Part shown: piece by piece, positions 1 through 7,796 of the stretch | Layout of the letters: each line of letters opens with the position of its first letter | Numbering within the stretch: position 1 is the first letter of the stretch | From: Variovorax sp. | GTDB taxonomy: Bacteria > Pseudomonadota > Gammaproteobacteria > Burkholderiales > Burkholderiaceae_C | Assembly (NCBI GenBank): GCA_017744935.1 | Contig: JAGIAI010000037.1 | Location: 1-45,945 of the forward strand | Direction of reading: 5' to 3' | DNA: 45,945 nucleotides | Notes under the pieces: generated by a model | What the model saw: only the letters and a program-made list of their open reading frames with translations | Told to the model about the DNA's origin: nothing | Database searches by the model: none | Position numbers and translations under genes: made by a program

Positions 1-2
1 TC

Positions 3-365
3 GCGATGCTCGAGATGCAGCGCAACAAGGTGAAGGCCGTGATGATCTGGCTGGTTGTCACGGGTCTTTTGGGCGCTGGCTTCATCGGCATCGAGCTCTA
101 CGAGTTCTCGCACCTGATTCACGAAGGCTTCGGCCCGCAGCGCAGCGCGTTCCTGTCGTCGTTCTTCGCGCTGGTCTCGACGCACGGCCTGCACGTGACC
201 TTCGGCATCATCTGGCTCATCGTGCTGATGGGCCAGGTGGCCAAGCATGGCTTCATCGCCGAGAACCGCCGTCGCCTGATGTGCCTGTCGATGTTCTGGC
301 ACTTCCTGGACGTGGTCTGGATCGGCGTCTTCACCTTCGTATATCTGATGGGAGTGCTGCCATGA
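3..365 (+). CDS. cyoC: Cytochrome o ubiquinol oxidase subunit III (partial, 5' end outside window)
   Basis: This is the C-terminal 120 or so residues of the subunit III of a bo3-type quinol oxidase, an inner-membrane enzyme that takes electrons from ubiquinol to oxygen and pumps protons. The reading frame is open to the window edge; the full protein is usually about 200 residues, so roughly 40% is missing. Three hydrophobic segments remain, and the ending FWHFLDVVWIGVFTFVYL is the usual end of heme-copper oxidase subunit III. The stop codon overlaps the start of cyoD (ATGA). The cyoD neighbour decides between bo3 quinol oxidase and cytochrome c oxidase. An ATG at position 6 is internal, not the true start. 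Confidence 0.93.
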   Translation, partial: AMLEMQRNKVKAVMIWLVVTGLLGAGFIGIELYEFSHLIHEGFGPQRSAFLSSFFALVSTHGLHVTFGIIWLIVLMGQVAKHGFIAENRRRLMCLSMFWHFLDVVWIGVFTFVYLMGVLP

Positions 366-766
366 GCGCGCACAACGCAATCTCCGACCAGCACGGCCAC
401 GATCACCACGACGACCATGGCCACGATGACGGCGCACCGCACGCCACCTTCAAGGGCTACGTCACGGGCTTCGTCCTGTCGGTCATCCTGACGGCGATTC
501 CCTTCTGGATGGTGATGGGCAACGTCTTCGAGAAGCCCAGCACGACCGCGATCGTCATCCTCGCCTTCGCGGCGGTTCAGATCGTGGTGCACATGGTGTA
601 CTTCCTGCACATGGATTCGAAGTCCCAGCATGGCTGGACGATGCTGGCGTTCATCTTCACCGTCGTGGTGGTCGTCATCACCTTGACCGGCTCGTTGTGG
701 GTCATGTACCACATGAACAACAACATGATGCCGCACATGTCGATGGAACAGCACCACAAGCCTTGA
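362..766 (+). CDS. cyoD: Cytochrome o ubiquinol oxidase subunit IV
   Basis: This is a 134-residue small subunit IV of the bo3 quinol oxidase, thought to help assembly and stability. The N-terminus is rich in His and Asp (residues 4-25), followed by three membrane segments. The segment with VHMVYFLHM is typical of CyoD/CoxF-like subunit IV. I chose the ATG at 362 because it overlaps the cyoC stop by four bases. An upstream start at 281 would lie inside cyoC. The tail is Met- and His-rich (MNNNMMPHMSMEQHH), which might bind metal, but this is only a guess. Confidence 0.93.
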   Translation: MSAHNAISDQHGHDHHDDHGHDDGAPHATFKGYVTGFVLSVILTAIPFWMVMGNVFEKPSTTAIVILAFAAVQIVVHMVYFLHMDSKSQHGWTMLAFIFTVVVVVITLTGSLWVMYHMNNNMMPHMSMEQHHKP

Positions 767-1551
767 TGACCGAGCGCGGCCCCCGTTCCGCGCCCTTCCT
801 GACCGCGCTCGGGATCTGCGCGGTCCTGATCTTCACGGGGCTCGTCGCCCTCGGCCTCTGGCAGGTGGAGCGGCGGGCCTGGAAGCTGGATCTCATCGAC
901 AAGGTCGACCAGCGCGTGCACGCGCTGCCCGTTGCGGCGCCAGGCCCCGGGCAGTGGTCGCAAGTCAGTGCGGCCTCGGACGAATACCGGCGCGTCTCCG
1001 CCACCGGCACCTTGCTCCTCGATCGCGAAACGCTGGTGCAGGCCACCACGGCGCTCGGCGGCGGCTATTGGGTGCTCACGCCACTGCAGCGCGCAGATGG
1101 CAGCATCGTCCTGATCAACCGCGGCTTCGTCCCGCCTGAGCGCCGTGATCGCGCGAATCGCAGCGACGAAGCGCCAACTGGCGAGACCGTGATCACGGGA
1201 CTCCTGCGCATCACCGAGCCCGGCGGCAGCTTCCTCCGTCACAACGACCCCGCCGCACACCGCTGGTATTCGCGCGACGTGCAGGCCATTGCCGCCGCAC
1301 GCGGACTCGACCAGGTCGCGCCGTTCTTCATCGACCAGGAAGCCCCTGCGGGCCAAGGCGCTGCGTCGCCGAAGACGCAGGCCTGGCCCATCGCCGGGCT
1401 GACAGTCATCAGCTTTCCGAACAACCATCTGAGCTACGCGATCACCTGGTTCGCCCTCGCGCTGATGATCGTCGCCGCCGCCTGGTACGTGGCGCGGGAT
1501 GAGCTTCGGGTGCGCCGGGCCCGCATGCGCGAAGATGCGCGCCATGACTGA
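766..1551 (+). CDS. SURF1 family oxidase assembly protein
   Basis: SURF1 proteins help insert heme into subunit I of heme-copper oxidases at the cytoplasmic membrane. The 261-residue product has the family layout: an N-terminal membrane segment at about 14-34, a large periplasmic domain with the motif VLINRGFVP, and a C-terminal segment at about 224-244 preceded by NNHLSYAITWF. Its ATG shares one base with the cyoD stop (TGATG), so it is translationally coupled to the oxidase genes. Its place here rather than beside a cytochrome c oxidase suggests it serves the quinol oxidase. The end overlaps the sensor kinase gene by eight bases. Confidence 0.92.
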   Translation: MTERGPRSAPFLTALGICAVLIFTGLVALGLWQVERRAWKLDLIDKVDQRVHALPVAAPGPGQWSQVSAASDEYRRVSATGTLLLDRETLVQATTALGGGYWVLTPLQRADGSIVLINRGFVPPERRDRANRSDEAPTGETVITGLLRITEPGGSFLRHNDPAAHRWYSRDVQAIAAARGLDQVAPFFIDQEAPAGQGAASPKTQAWPIAGLTVISFPNNHLSYAITWFALALMIVAAAWYVARDELRVRRARMREDARHD

Positions 1552-2896
1552 CACCACGGCGATCGCGCCGTTGCCGCCGTCCGACAGCGCCCCCGCCTCG
1601 CGCTTCGGCGACGCCACCGGCCTGAAGAACATGCAGCAGCTGATCCAGCTGCGCTGGATCGCGGTGGTCGGCCAGGTCGCCACGATCCTCGTCGTTCACT
1701 TCGGCTTTGGCATTCACCTTCCGCTCGACCAGATGCTGGCGGTGCTGGCCTGCCTCGCGGCTTTCAACGCCGCCAGCCAGCTGCGGTGGCGCATTCCCCG
1801 CGACGTGACCAACACCGAGTTGTTCATCGCGCTGCTGGTCGATGTCGGGATGCTGACTGCGCAGCTCTATCTCAGCGGCGGCGCGGCCAATCCTTTCGTC
1901 TTCCTCTACCTGCTGCAGGTCATCATCGCCGCCGTGCTGCTGGAGTCATGGTCGACCTGGACGATGGTCGGCGTGACCATCGCGTGCTTCGCTGGCCTCG
2001 CGCTGTTCTCCGAACCGCTGCCGCTGTCGACCGACCCGGGCCAGGGCCTGTTCAGGCCCTACGTGGTCGGCATGCTAATCTGCTTTGCCTTGGTCGCGGC
2101 GCTGCTGGTCGTGTTCATCACACGCATCAGCCGGATCCTGCGCGGCCGCGACGCACGCCTTGCCGACCTGCGCCAGCGCGCGGCTGAAGAAGAACACATC
2201 GTCCGCATGGGGCTGCTGGCCTCCGGGGCGGCGCACGAGCTCGGCACGCCGCTCGCCACGCTCGCAGTGATCCTCGGCGACTGGCGCCACCTGCCCCACT
2301 TCACCTCCGACCCGGAACTGCTCGAGGAGGTCATCGAGATGGAAGCGCAGGTCAAGCGGTGCAAGACCATCCTGAGCGGCATCCTGCTGTCTGCCGGCGA
2401 GGCGCGCGGAGAGAACTCCGAGGAAACCACCGTCAGCACCTTCCTCGACGACCTCGTCGAAGAGTGGCGCACCACGCGGGCCGCGAACTCGTTCGCCTAC
2501 GAGAACCGCTTCGGCCACGACCTGCCCATGGTCTCGGATTCGGCCCTGAAGCAGATGATCTGCAACGTGCTCGACAATGCGCTGGAGGCCTCGCCGCAGT
2601 GGGTGGGCCTGACGGCCGCGCACGATGGCGATGCGCTGACCTTGACGGTCTCGGATGTCGGCCCCGGTTTCGCGCCGGAGATGCTGGCGCAGTTCGGGAA
2701 ACCCTATCAATCGAGCAAGGGCCGGCCCGGCGGCGGGCTGGGACTGTTCCTCGTGGTCAACGTGGCGCGCACGCTCGGCGGCAGCGTCACGGCGCGCAAC
2801 CGCCCGGAAGGCGGCGCGGTCGTCACTCTGACGCTGCCGCTCGCCGCGATCACGCTCGAAGAGGACGAAGAAGAAGACGATGGACACCGAAGCTGA
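1544..2896 (+). CDS. regB: Redox-sensing histidine kinase, RegB/PrrB type
   Basis: This is a membrane sensor kinase of 450 residues that should respond to the redox state of the quinone pool. About six membrane segments occupy residues 30-205. Residues 112-118 read GGAANPF, matching the GGxxNPF motif described in RegB for ubiquinone sensing. The H-box (SGAAHELGTPL) has the phospho-acceptor His at 231, and Cys273 in KRCKTIL is placed like the redox-active Cys265 of Rhodobacter RegB. N-box (CNVLDNALEASP) and G-boxes (DVGPGF, GGGLGLFLV) follow. The ATG at 1544 lies within the SURF1 end. The cognate regulator overlaps by 17 bases. Known targets of this family include terminal oxidases, which fits its place behind cyo. 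Confidence 0.93.
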   Translation: MTDTTAIAPLPPSDSAPASRFGDATGLKNMQQLIQLRWIAVVGQVATILVVHFGFGIHLPLDQMLAVLACLAAFNAASQLRWRIPRDVTNTELFIALLVDVGMLTAQLYLSGGAANPFVFLYLLQVIIAAVLLESWSTWTMVGVTIACFAGLALFSEPLPLSTDPGQGLFRPYVVGMLICFALVAALLVVFITRISRILRGRDARLADLRQRAAEEEHIVRMGLLASGAAHELGTPLATLAVILGDWRHLPHFTSDPELLEEVIEMEAQVKRCKTILSGILLSAGEARGENSEETTVSTFLDDLVEEWRTTRAANSFAYENRFGHDLPMVSDSALKQMICNVLDNALEASPQWVGLTAAHDGDALTLTVSDVGPGFAPEMLAQFGKPYQSSKGRPGGGLGLFLVVNVARTLGGSVTARNRPEGGAVVTLTLPLAAITLEEDEEEDDGHRS

Positions 2897-3422
2897 ACGC
2901 CTGCTTCTGATCGTGGAGGACGATGCGGCCTTCGCGCGCACGCTCGGCCGGTCGTTCGAGCGCCGCGGCTACACGGTGATGCACGCATCGAACGTCGAGC
3001 AGGTGGCCCTGTTGCTGAAGGAGCATTCCCCCGGCTACGCTGTGGTCGACCTCAAGCTCAACGGCGACGCCTCCGGCCTCGCATGCGTGCAGACGCTCAA
3101 CCGGCACGATCCTTCGATGCTCATCGTGGTGCTCACGGGTTTCGCGAGCATCGCCACTGCGGTCGAAGCGATCAAGCTCGGCGCTTGCCACTACCTCGCC
3201 AAACCATCGAACACGGACGACATCGAGGCCGCCTTTGGCCGCGCAGAAGGCACCACCGAAGTCGAGTTGACCAATCGATCGACCTCCATCAAGACGCTGG
3301 AGTGGGAGCGCATCCACGAGACGCTCGCCGAGACCGGATTCAACATTTCGGAAACCGCGCGCCGGCTCGGCATGCACCGGCGGACGCTGGCGCGCAAGCT
3401 GGGCAAGCAGCAGGTCAAATAG
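2880..3422 (+). CDS. regA: Response regulator, RegA/PrrA/ActR type
   Basis: This is a 180-residue two-component regulator paired with the upstream RegB-type kinase. The receiver domain (about 8-120) has the acidic pocket E13-D14-D15, phospho-acceptor Asp57, Thr86 and Lys108. The C-terminal part (about 142-176) is a Fis-type helix-turn-helix with NISETARRLGMHRRTLARKL, the near-invariant DNA-binding helix of RegA/PrrA. It has no output enzyme domain. The start codon lies inside regB, indicating translational coupling. It probably controls respiration genes, including the cyo operon it sits in, although I cannot identify a target site here. Confidence 0.94.
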   Translation: MDTEAERLLLIVEDDAAFARTLGRSFERRGYTVMHASNVEQVALLLKEHSPGYAVVDLKLNGDASGLACVQTLNRHDPSMLIVVLTGFASIATAVEAIKLGACHYLAKPSNTDDIEAAFGRAEGTTEVELTNRSTSIKTLEWERIHETLAETGFNISETARRLGMHRRTLARKLGKQQVK

Positions 3423-3440
3423 GCCGCTGCGGCCCGCGGC

Positions 3441-3977
3441 TCATTCGCGCCCTTCGGCCTGTGCGAGAAGCCTTGCAGCGGCCTTGGCAGCCATCTCCAG
3501 ACGCTTTACATCGCGCTCGTCGAGATCGGCACGCGGCTCAAAGCTGAATCCGCACAGCACGCCGTACAGGCTGCCGTCCGAGAACCGAACCGGAACGCCA
3601 ACATGTGCACCCATGCCGTGGTAGTACTCGGGCAGGCCGTTCGTGACGCGGATGGGCGTCACGTTGGGGATGATGCAGGGCATCCGGCCATCCACGATGC
3701 GCTGGCAGATCGATTCGATACGCGGGTGGCCCTGGCCGGGCTTGATGATCGCGTCGATCGTCTTCGACGAGATGTGTCGGAACACACGGTGGTCATCCAC
3801 GAACTCACCGACAAACACGACTTCGAGATTGAGCTGCTCGCGCACCATGCGTAGCAGGCTCGCGATGCTGCGCTCGGTCAGGTTGCCGTGCGCGTGGACG
3901 TCAGGCGTGATCGCCGCCATTCGGGACGACCAGGTCTCCAGATCGTCGGGGTCACCCTGGGATGTCTTGTTGTCCAT
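3441..3977 (-). CDS. GAF domain protein
   Basis: A cytoplasmic protein of 178 residues, almost entirely one GAF domain (about 28-172), a fold that binds small molecules or chromophores. Visible GAF features are SICQRIVDGRMPCIIPNV, the central HVGVPVRF, and SDGSLYGVLCGFS. There is no kinase, cyclase or DNA-binding domain, so the role is unknown; it may be a free-standing sensor that acts on a partner. The start at the ATG of MDNKT is preferred because GAGGGC lies just upstream; a TTG four codons earlier is possible. It converges with regA with only 18 bases between the stops. Confidence 0.8.
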   Translation of the reverse strand: MDNKTSQGDPDDLETWSSRMAAITPDVHAHGNLTERSIASLLRMVREQLNLEVVFVGEFVDDHRVFRHISSKTIDAIIKPGQGHPRIESICQRIVDGRMPCIIPNVTPIRVTNGLPEYYHGMGAHVGVPVRFSDGSLYGVLCGFSFEPRADLDERDVKRLEMAAKAAARLLAQAEGRE

Positions 3978-4087
3978 TTTTGCCCTCAAGTGGCGCGATC
4001 CTAGCCGTCAGGCGCGCCGACTTGTACCGGGGTTTTGTGGATAACGTTGTGTGTAGTCCGTGGAGGCCGCGGCGCAGAGCTCGGCCC

Positions 4088-4137
4088 CATGCGGGTTGCC
4101 ACTGAATTGCCTTGGAAACAGGCAGTGGCCCCGCATG
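4088..4137. terminator. Long inverted repeat, possible terminator of the hydrolase gene
   Basis: The arms CATGCGGG-tt-GCCACTG (4088-4104) and CAGTGGC-CCCGCATG (4123-4137) pair over 15 bases with a two-base bulge, around an 18-base loop that can pair further (CCT with AGG). It lies 15 bases after the stop of the alpha/beta hydrolase gene, in the right place to end that transcript. There is no T-run on either side, so a classic intrinsic terminator is not proven. It could instead be a transcript-stabilising structure or a dispersed repeat. Confidence 0.5.
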
Positions 4138-4151
4138 TTGGCAAGTCGCGA

Positions 4152-4973
4152 TCAGCCCTTGATGAAAGCCAGCAGATCGGCGTTGAATTCGTCGGCCTGC
4201 GTGGTGGCCAGCCCGTGCGAGCCACCGGGGTAGACCTTCAGCGTCGAGCCCTTCACGAGCTTCGAGGACAGCATGGCCGAGTCCCCGATCGGCACGATCT
4301 GGTCGTCATCGCCGTGCGCGATCAGCGTGGGCACATCGAACTTCTTCAGGTCTTCGGTGAAGTCGGTTTCGGAGAACTGCTTGACGCAATCCAGCAAGCC
4401 CTTGTGCCCGCCCATCATCCCCTGCAGCCAGAACGAATCGCGCACGCCTTGCGACACCTTCGCGTTCGGACGGTTGTAGCCATAGAAGGGCATCGTCAGG
4501 TCCATGAAGAATTGCGAGCGGTCGGCCGTGACGCCCGCGCGGATGCCGTCGAACACTTCGAGCGGCAGGCCGCCCGGATTCGCGGCGGTCTTGAGCATCA
4601 ACGGCGGCACCGCGCCAAGCAGCACGGCTTTCGAGACGCGCGACGTGCCATGCCGGCCGATGTAGCGCGTGACCTCGCCACCGCCGGTGGAATGGCCGAC
4701 CATCACCGCGTCCTTGATGTCGAGCTTGTTCATCAGCTCGGCCAGATCGTCGGCGTAGGTGTCCATGTGATTGCCGTCCCAGGGCTGGCTCGAACGGCCG
4801 TGCCCGCGCCGGTCGTGGGCGATGACGCGATAGCCACGCTCGCCGAGGAAGACCATCTGCGCATCCCACGCATCGGCCGTGAGCGGCCAGCCGTGTGAGA
4901 AGACGACCGGCTGGCCTTTGCCCCAGTCCTTGTAATAGATCTGTGTGCCGTCCTGGGTGGTGATGGTGCTCAT
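4152..4973 (-). CDS. Alpha/beta hydrolase, non-heme chloroperoxidase/arylesterase family
   Basis: A 273-residue soluble serine hydrolase closely resembling bacterial arylesterases annotated as cofactor-free chloroperoxidases. These act as esterases on small esters, with perhydrolase activity as a side reaction. The N-terminal DGTQIYYKDWG and HGWPL (oxyanion region), the nucleophile elbow GHSTGGG with Ser95, the acid Asp222 in HGDDDQIVP and His253 in GGSHGL complete the triad. The start is the ATG preceded by GGAAAGGACCGC. It stands alone, divergent from the membrane protein gene at 5187. The natural substrate is unknown. Confidence 0.9.
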   Translation of the reverse strand: MSTITTQDGTQIYYKDWGKGQPVVFSHGWPLTADAWDAQMVFLGERGYRVIAHDRRGHGRSSQPWDGNHMDTYADDLAELMNKLDIKDAVMVGHSTGGGEVTRYIGRHGTSRVSKAVLLGAVPPLMLKTAANPGGLPLEVFDGIRAGVTADRSQFFMDLTMPFYGYNRPNAKVSQGVRDSFWLQGMMGGHKGLLDCVKQFSETDFTEDLKKFDVPTLIAHGDDDQIVPIGDSAMLSSKLVKGSTLKVYPGGSHGLATTQADEFNADLLAFIKG

Positions 4974-5020
4974 GCGGTCCTTTCCGTGGTTGTGCTGGGG
5001 AGGGATGGGGGTGGGATGCA

Positions 5021-5034
5021 CGCCCGATCGGGCG
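5021..5034. promoter_or_regulatory. 14-base perfect palindrome in a divergent intergenic region
   Basis: CGCCCGATCGGGCG is a perfect 14-base palindrome lying between the hydrolase gene (start 4973) and the membrane protein gene (start 5187). It could be an operator for a dimeric regulator acting on either gene. In GC-rich DNA such palindromes also arise by chance, so confidence is low. A -10-like TATAAG at 5134-5139 is flanked by GCGCGC on both sides. Confidence 0.25.
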
Positions 5035-5186
5035 CGGCAGGCGAGCGTAGACGAGCGACCCGCTTTTTGGAAGCGCTGCGATGCGTTCCGCCATACGACC
5101 AACGACGAATGGCGATACCTGCATTCCGCGCGCTATAAGCTGGCGCGCACCTTGCGTACCGCAATCACCACAAAAAAGGAGCTCGC

Positions 5187-5711
5187 ATGTTCTATGGTCT
5201 GACGCCCCTCGGTACGGTCCACACCGCCATCAGCCTCGTGGCGGTGATAGCCGGCCTCATCGCCTTCTTTCGCTACAGGGAAATCTCGATGAACAACCGC
5301 GCAGGACGGGTGTACGTGATTGCCACGGTGCTCACCTGTCTCACAGGATTCGGCATCTTCCAGCACGGCGGCTTCGGCAAGCCGCATGCGCTGGGCATCA
5401 TCACGCTGGTGGTGCTCGCGGTCGCCTGGCAGGCGGGGCGTTCGAGCATCTTCGGAAAGTTGTCGCCCTACGTGGCGATGGTCAGCTATTCGCTGACCTT
5501 CTTCTTCCACATGATCCCGGGTGCCACCGAGACAGCGACTCGCCTGCCGCTGGGCGCGCCCTGGGTGGCCGATCCGGATGCATCGCCGGCGCTGCAGGCG
5601 GTCATCGGAGGCGTGTTTGTGGTGTTCCTGATCGGCGCGACGCTCCAGGTCTTGCGCCTGCGCGCCGCCAGCACGGAAAGCCCGGCGGACGCGCTTCGCG
5701 TCATGGGCTGA
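5187..5711 (+). CDS. Uncharacterised membrane protein
   Basis: A 174-residue integral membrane protein with about five hydrophobic segments (roughly 12-28, 44-57, 68-83, 93-112, 137-155). There is a good ribosome site, AAAAAAGGAGCTCGC, before the ATG. His, Met and Pro residues within or next to the membrane segments (GIFQHGGFGKPHA and FFFHMIPG) could bind heme or a metal, but no known motif is met. It stands alone between two divergently or convergently placed genes. I recognise no characterised family; distant likeness to DUF2306-type proteins is possible. Confidence 0.75.
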   Translation: MFYGLTPLGTVHTAISLVAVIAGLIAFFRYREISMNNRAGRVYVIATVLTCLTGFGIFQHGGFGKPHALGIITLVVLAVAWQAGRSSIFGKLSPYVAMVSYSLTFFFHMIPGATETATRLPLGAPWVADPDASPALQAVIGGVFVVFLIGATLQVLRLRAASTESPADALRVMG

Positions 5712-5717
5712 GCGGGT

Positions 5718-5915
5718 TCAGAGACGCGCGAAATACTTGAAGCCGAGAACCAGCGCGACGCCGAGAGCGGCGAAGAAAACCAATCGACCCCAGCGCGCGA
5801 CGGGCTGGTTGTACTCCCGCATCTCGTTCCGATGGAGGCCGGAGAAGGACGTGGTGTCCGGCTTGTCCCGATGCCAGTCGTGGAAGTTGTCGCGATCGGT
5901 ATTCATGTAATACAT
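5718..5915 (-). CDS. Small single-span membrane protein
   Basis: A 65-residue protein with a charged, soluble N-terminal half rich in Asp, His and Arg (MYYMNTDRDNFHDWHRD) and one membrane segment near the C-terminus (about RLVFFAALGVALVLGFKYF). The function is unknown. The first of two close ATGs (5915) is preferred because AAGGG lies eight bases upstream; the second, at 5906, would give 62 residues. Its upstream region carries a pair of near-identical repeats that may control it. It converges with the gene ending at 5711, with six bases between stops. Confidence 0.6.
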   Translation of the reverse strand: MYYMNTDRDNFHDWHRDKPDTTSFSGLHRNEMREYNQPVARWGRLVFFAALGVALVLGFKYFARL

Positions 5916-5968
5916 TTTAACTACCCTTACATGAATTCTCACAAGCAGTAGGCATGAATTCTTACAAG
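5901..5968. promoter_or_regulatory. Repeated CATGAATTCTYACAAG motif, probable operator
   Basis: Two direct copies of CATGAATTCT(C/T)ACAAG lie at 5930-5945 and 5953-5968, 23 bases apart (about two helical turns), with one mismatch. The first copy also forms an inverted pair with ATTCATGTAA at 5901-5910 (TTACATGAAT at 5927-5936). The set lies immediately upstream of the 65-residue membrane protein gene and about 120 bases before the divergent exporter. It looks like a binding array for a regulator or alternative sigma factor; no factor can be named from the sequence. Confidence 0.5.
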
Positions 5969-6089
5969 GGTTGATCCTGACAAAGGCCCGGCCTGCGGAA
6001 AAGTGCCCGCCGGGCGGATGTGGACGGTGTCCAGCGCCTCTGCTAAGGTTTTGTGTACAGCATCCACAAGCCTCAGGAGACCCTCCCCC

Positions 6090-7526
6090 ATGCCCCCGCA
6101 TTCCATGGACGACCGTCGGCGCTGGCTCGCGTTGATGGTTCTGTGCCTCGGCGTCTTGATGATCGTGCTCGACACCACGATCGTGAATGTCGCCCTCCCC
6201 TCGATCCGCCAGGACCTCGGCTTCTCGGAGACCTCGCTCGTCTGGGTGGTCAACGCCTACATGCTGAGCTTCGGCGGCTTCCTGCTGCTGGGTGGACGGC
6301 TCGGCGATCTCTACGGTCACCGCCGGCTCTTCCTGCTCGGCATCACGCTGTTCACGCTCGCGTCGCTCGCCTGCGGGCTCTCGAACTCGCAAGCGCTGCT
6401 GGTGGCGGCACGCGCGGTCCAGGGGCTTGGCGGCGCGGTGGTGTCGGCGGTGGCGCTGTCGCTCATCATGAATCTCTTCACCGAACCGGGCGAACGCGCC
6501 AAGGCCATGGGCGTCTACGGCTTCGTGTGCGCGGGCGGCGGCAGCATCGGCGTGCTGCTGGGTGGGCTGCTCACCGGCGCGCTGAGCTGGCATTGGATCT
6601 TTCTCGTCAACCTGCCGATCGGCGTCGCGGTCTACGGGCTATGCGTGGCCCTGCTACCCAATGCGCGCGGACACGCCGCCGGCGAGCGCCTCGACGTCGG
6701 CGGGGCCGTGACGGTGACCGCGGCGCTGATGCTGGCGGTCTATGCGATCGTCAATGGCAACGAGGCCGGCTGGACTTCGACGCAGACGCTTTCGCTGCTC
6801 GGCGTGTCCATCGTGCTGATGGCGATCTTTCTCGTGATCGAATCCCGCGTGCAGCATCCCCTGATGCCGCTTCGCCTCTTTCGCCTGCGGAATGTCTCGA
6901 CGGCCAACGTGATCGGCGTGCTCTGGGCGGCGGCGATGTTCGCCTGGTTCTTCATCTCGGCGCTGTACCTGCAACTGGTGCTGGGCAGCACACCGATGCA
7001 GGTGGGCCTCGCCTTCCTTCCGGCCAACCTCATCATGGCGGCGTTCTCCCTCGGGCTCTCCGCCAAGCTGGTGATGCGGTTCGGCAACCGCGGGCCGCTC
7101 GCATTCGGGCTGTTGCTTGCGGCCGCAGGCCTCGCCCTGTTCGCGCGGGCACCCGTCGGCGGCAGCTTCCTCGTCGATGTGTTGCCGGGCATGACGCTGC
7201 TCGGCATCGGCGCTGGCATGGCGCTCAATCCGCTGCTGCTCGTGGCGATGAGCGATGTCTCGCCGAGCGAATCCGGACTGGCCTCGGGCGTGGTCAACAC
7301 CGCGTTCATGATGGGCGGCGCGCTCGGCCTCGCGGTGCTCGCGAGCGTCGCGGCCGCACGCACCGGGAACCTGCTCGCAGCCGGCGCCGCGACACCCGCC
7401 GCGCTCACCGCAGGGTATCAATCGGCCTTTCTGGTGGGTGCGATTTTCGCGGTCGTTGCGGCCGTGCTCGGGGCCGTGCTTCTCCGCGGCAGTGCACAAC
7501 TGTCCCGATCGATGACACGGGCGTAA
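6090..7526 (+). CDS. MFS exporter, DHA2 (14-TMS, EmrB/QacA) family
   Basis: An inner-membrane proton-driven exporter of 478 residues with about 14 membrane segments. The family signatures are present: LDTTIVNVALPSI in the first segment, GGRLGDLYGHRRLF after the second (motif A), and the antiporter-type motif C around GFVCAGGGSIGVLLGG. The start is placed at the ATG of MPPHSMDD behind CAGGAGACC; longer open starts at 6003 or 6053 lack support. DHA2 members export drugs, dyes and other hydrophobic compounds; the substrate cannot be told. No periplasmic adaptor or outer-membrane gene is adjacent, so it probably exports to the periplasm alone. Confidence 0.9.
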   Translation: MPPHSMDDRRRWLALMVLCLGVLMIVLDTTIVNVALPSIRQDLGFSETSLVWVVNAYMLSFGGFLLLGGRLGDLYGHRRLFLLGITLFTLASLACGLSNSQALLVAARAVQGLGGAVVSAVALSLIMNLFTEPGERAKAMGVYGFVCAGGGSIGVLLGGLLTGALSWHWIFLVNLPIGVAVYGLCVALLPNARGHAAGERLDVGGAVTVTAALMLAVYAIVNGNEAGWTSTQTLSLLGVSIVLMAIFLVIESRVQHPLMPLRLFRLRNVSTANVIGVLWAAAMFAWFFISALYLQLVLGSTPMQVGLAFLPANLIMAAFSLGLSAKLVMRFGNRGPLAFGLLLAAAGLALFARAPVGGSFLVDVLPGMTLLGIGAGMALNPLLLVAMSDVSPSESGLASGVVNTAFMMGGALGLAVLASVAAARTGNLLAAGAATPAALTAGYQSAFLVGAIFAVVAAVLGAVLLRGSAQLSRSMTRA

Positions 7527-7527
7527 C

Positions 7528-7543
7528 GTAGGCATCGGCCTAC
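7528..7543. terminator. Small stem-loop after the exporter gene
   Basis: GTAGGC and GCCTAC pair perfectly around a four-base loop (ATCG), starting two bases after the exporter stop codon. It could weakly end the transcript. There is no T-run, so the case is weak. Confidence 0.3.
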
Positions 7544-7577
7544 AGAAAATCCGGGATCGGGCGCCCACCATCAAGGC

Positions 7578-7796
7578 ATGAAAAACCCGATCAAACTCGT
7601 CATCGACGAGCCCGCTCCCGGATCGTTCCTCTGGACGCTCCTCGAAACCGATGCTGGCGGTGCGCCGCGCAAGGTGTTGCGCTCGGCCGAGTACGGAGCA
7701 GACACCTACGAGGCCGCGCTCGCGGCCGGCACGCGCATCATGGACGCCGAGATTCGCAAGAACGTCGAGGCGCCCGCTCAGCGCAACATCTCCTAA
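7578..7796 (+). CDS. Small conserved-type hypothetical protein
   Basis: A soluble 72-residue protein with no membrane segment or signal. The composition and phase match neighbouring genes, and the frame reads as a compact alpha/beta unit (IKLVIDEP, SFLWTLLETD, YEAALAAGTRIMDAEI). I do not recognise the family. The ribosome site is poor (AAGG very close to the ATG). It overlaps the convergent flavoprotein gene by four bases at the stops. Confidence 0.55.
   Translation: MKNPIKLVIDEPAPGSFLWTLLETDAGGAPRKVLRSAEYGADTYEAALAAGTRIMDAEIRKNVEAPAQRNIS

Noticed and set aside
1499..1543. Longer N-terminus for the RegB-type kinase
   Set aside because: The extra 15 residues lie deep in SURF1 and have no support; the ATG at 1544 gives the usual short overlap and family-like start.
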